This document shows, one piece after another, positions 15,839 to 16,056 of a DNA stretch of 16,056 bases. The first letter of the stretch is position 1, and each line of letters begins with the position of its first letter. A model generated the notes under the pieces. The model made no database searches, had not been told where the DNA came from, and saw nothing but the letters and a program-made list of their open reading frames with translations. This DNA comes from CAZSMC01 sp964607755 (GTDB taxonomy: Bacteria; Zhuqueibacterota; Zhuqueibacteria; Residuimicrobiales; Krinioviventaceae): contig CAZSMC010000087.1 of the NCBI GenBank assembly GCA_964607755.1, positions 1 to 16,056 on the forward strand, in the 5' to 3' direction. Made by a program: the position numbers and the translations under genes.

Positions 15839-16018
15839 ATGAAAGACAGTCAACCAGTAACAAAATTACCATCTCGGGCGGAATTGGAAAAAGTGTACAG
15901 AAAGGCTTTACCGCATTATCGAAAAGCTCAGGATAAAGTTTATACAAAAATTAAAAAGCTTCTTGCAAAAGAAGATATCAAGAGCACGGTACGCAGGCGA
16001 CTGTGTGCCACGAAATGA
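15839..16018 (+). CDS. 5' part of a probable RelA/SpoT-type synthetase gene, interrupted
   Basis: Only 59 residues are encoded before a stop. The start is ATG 15839 with AGGGA ten bases upstream; ATG 15818 is also in frame. Residues 12-50 form a charged helix (LEKVYRKALPHYRKAQDKVY and onward), and the end, DIKSTVRRRL, resembles the segment that enters the conserved R-[IVL]-K motif of the RelA/SpoT nucleotidyltransferase domain, found in small (p)ppGpp synthetases of 200-350 residues. The reading frame then falls into CATK and a stop. The break coincides with GTGTGCC at 16003, so the true exon may end at 16002 within a Leu codon. The family call rests on a short segment and is tentative. Alternatives are a pseudogene or a genuine small helical protein. 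Confidence 0.45.
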   Translation: MKDSQPVTKLPSRAELEKVYRKALPHYRKAQDKVYTKIKKLLAKEDIKSTVRRRLCATK

Positions 16019-16056
16019 GGAGGTTGTAATATGACATAACTAAATCATTGCAACTA
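16003..16056 (+). mobile_element. Candidate 5' end of a group II intron (truncated by window end)
   Basis: The sequence GTGTGCCACG at 16003 fits the GUGYG consensus that opens group II introns. It begins where the apparent RelA/SpoT reading frame breaks off. Downstream, GTTGTAAT (16023-16030) pairs with ATTGCAAC (16047-16054) over eight positions, one a G-U pair, with two further pairs after a small bulge, as expected for a structured RNA. A ribosome-site-like GAGGAGG (16017-16023) leads only to ATG-ACA-TAA, so no new gene starts here. Domain V, the reverse transcriptase gene and the 3' boundary lie outside the window, so the call is unproven. Confidence 0.35.

Noticed and set aside
1..16056. 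CRISPR array, tRNA or rRNA genes, prophage or toxin-antitoxin module
   Set aside because: No regularly spaced repeats, no tRNA- or rRNA-like segments and no phage or toxin family proteins could be recognised.

Overview
The window looks like a piece of a Gram-negative chromosome, moderately AT-rich. It carries a LapA/LapB pair, an outer-membrane efflux channel of the TolC type, secreted enzymes with signal peptides, and an RnfB-type iron-sulfur protein. The mixture (M1 peptidase with signal peptide, long RnfB, TPR-SPOR protein, frequent TTG starts) suggests a lineage of the FCB/Calditrichota/KSB1 kind. That taxonomic guess is inference; there is no rRNA gene here to confirm it. No ordinary plasmid, phage or CRISPR signals were seen.

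Left two thirds (about 70 to 8667, minus strand): nine tightly packed genes read from right to left, lapA, lapB, a TPR-SPOR protein, an M1 metallopeptidase, a six-TM membrane protein, an Mth938-domain protein, an AmiC-like amidase, a zinc-ribbon Nudix hydrolase and a small secreted beta-rich protein. Most gaps are under 25 bases or the genes overlap. The one real gap (1007-1104) holds nested inverted repeats. The theme is the cell envelope: outer-membrane assembly control, peptidoglycan binding and cleavage, and peptide degradation. A strong hairpin with flanking A and T runs (8801-8831) separates this run from a two-gene unit upstream, rnfB followed by a one-domain NifU-type Fe-S scaffold (9934 to 8830, minus strand).

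Middle (9935-10474): a 540-base AT-rich divergent region with several palindromes and a possible remnant of a palindromic mobile element.

Right third (10475 to the end, plus strand): a membrane sensor histidine kinase followed by its OmpR-type response regulator, then a TolC-like outer-membrane channel and a secreted protein made only of two tandem carbohydrate-binding-like beta-sandwich domains, closed by a good terminator at 15708-15735. The last gene starts like a (p)ppGpp synthetase of the RelA/SpoT type but breaks off inside the conserved Arg-rich motif. The break falls at a GTGTG sequence followed by a stable hairpin at the very end of the window. I read this as a possible 5' end of a group II intron, which is the most interesting but least certain point in the window.
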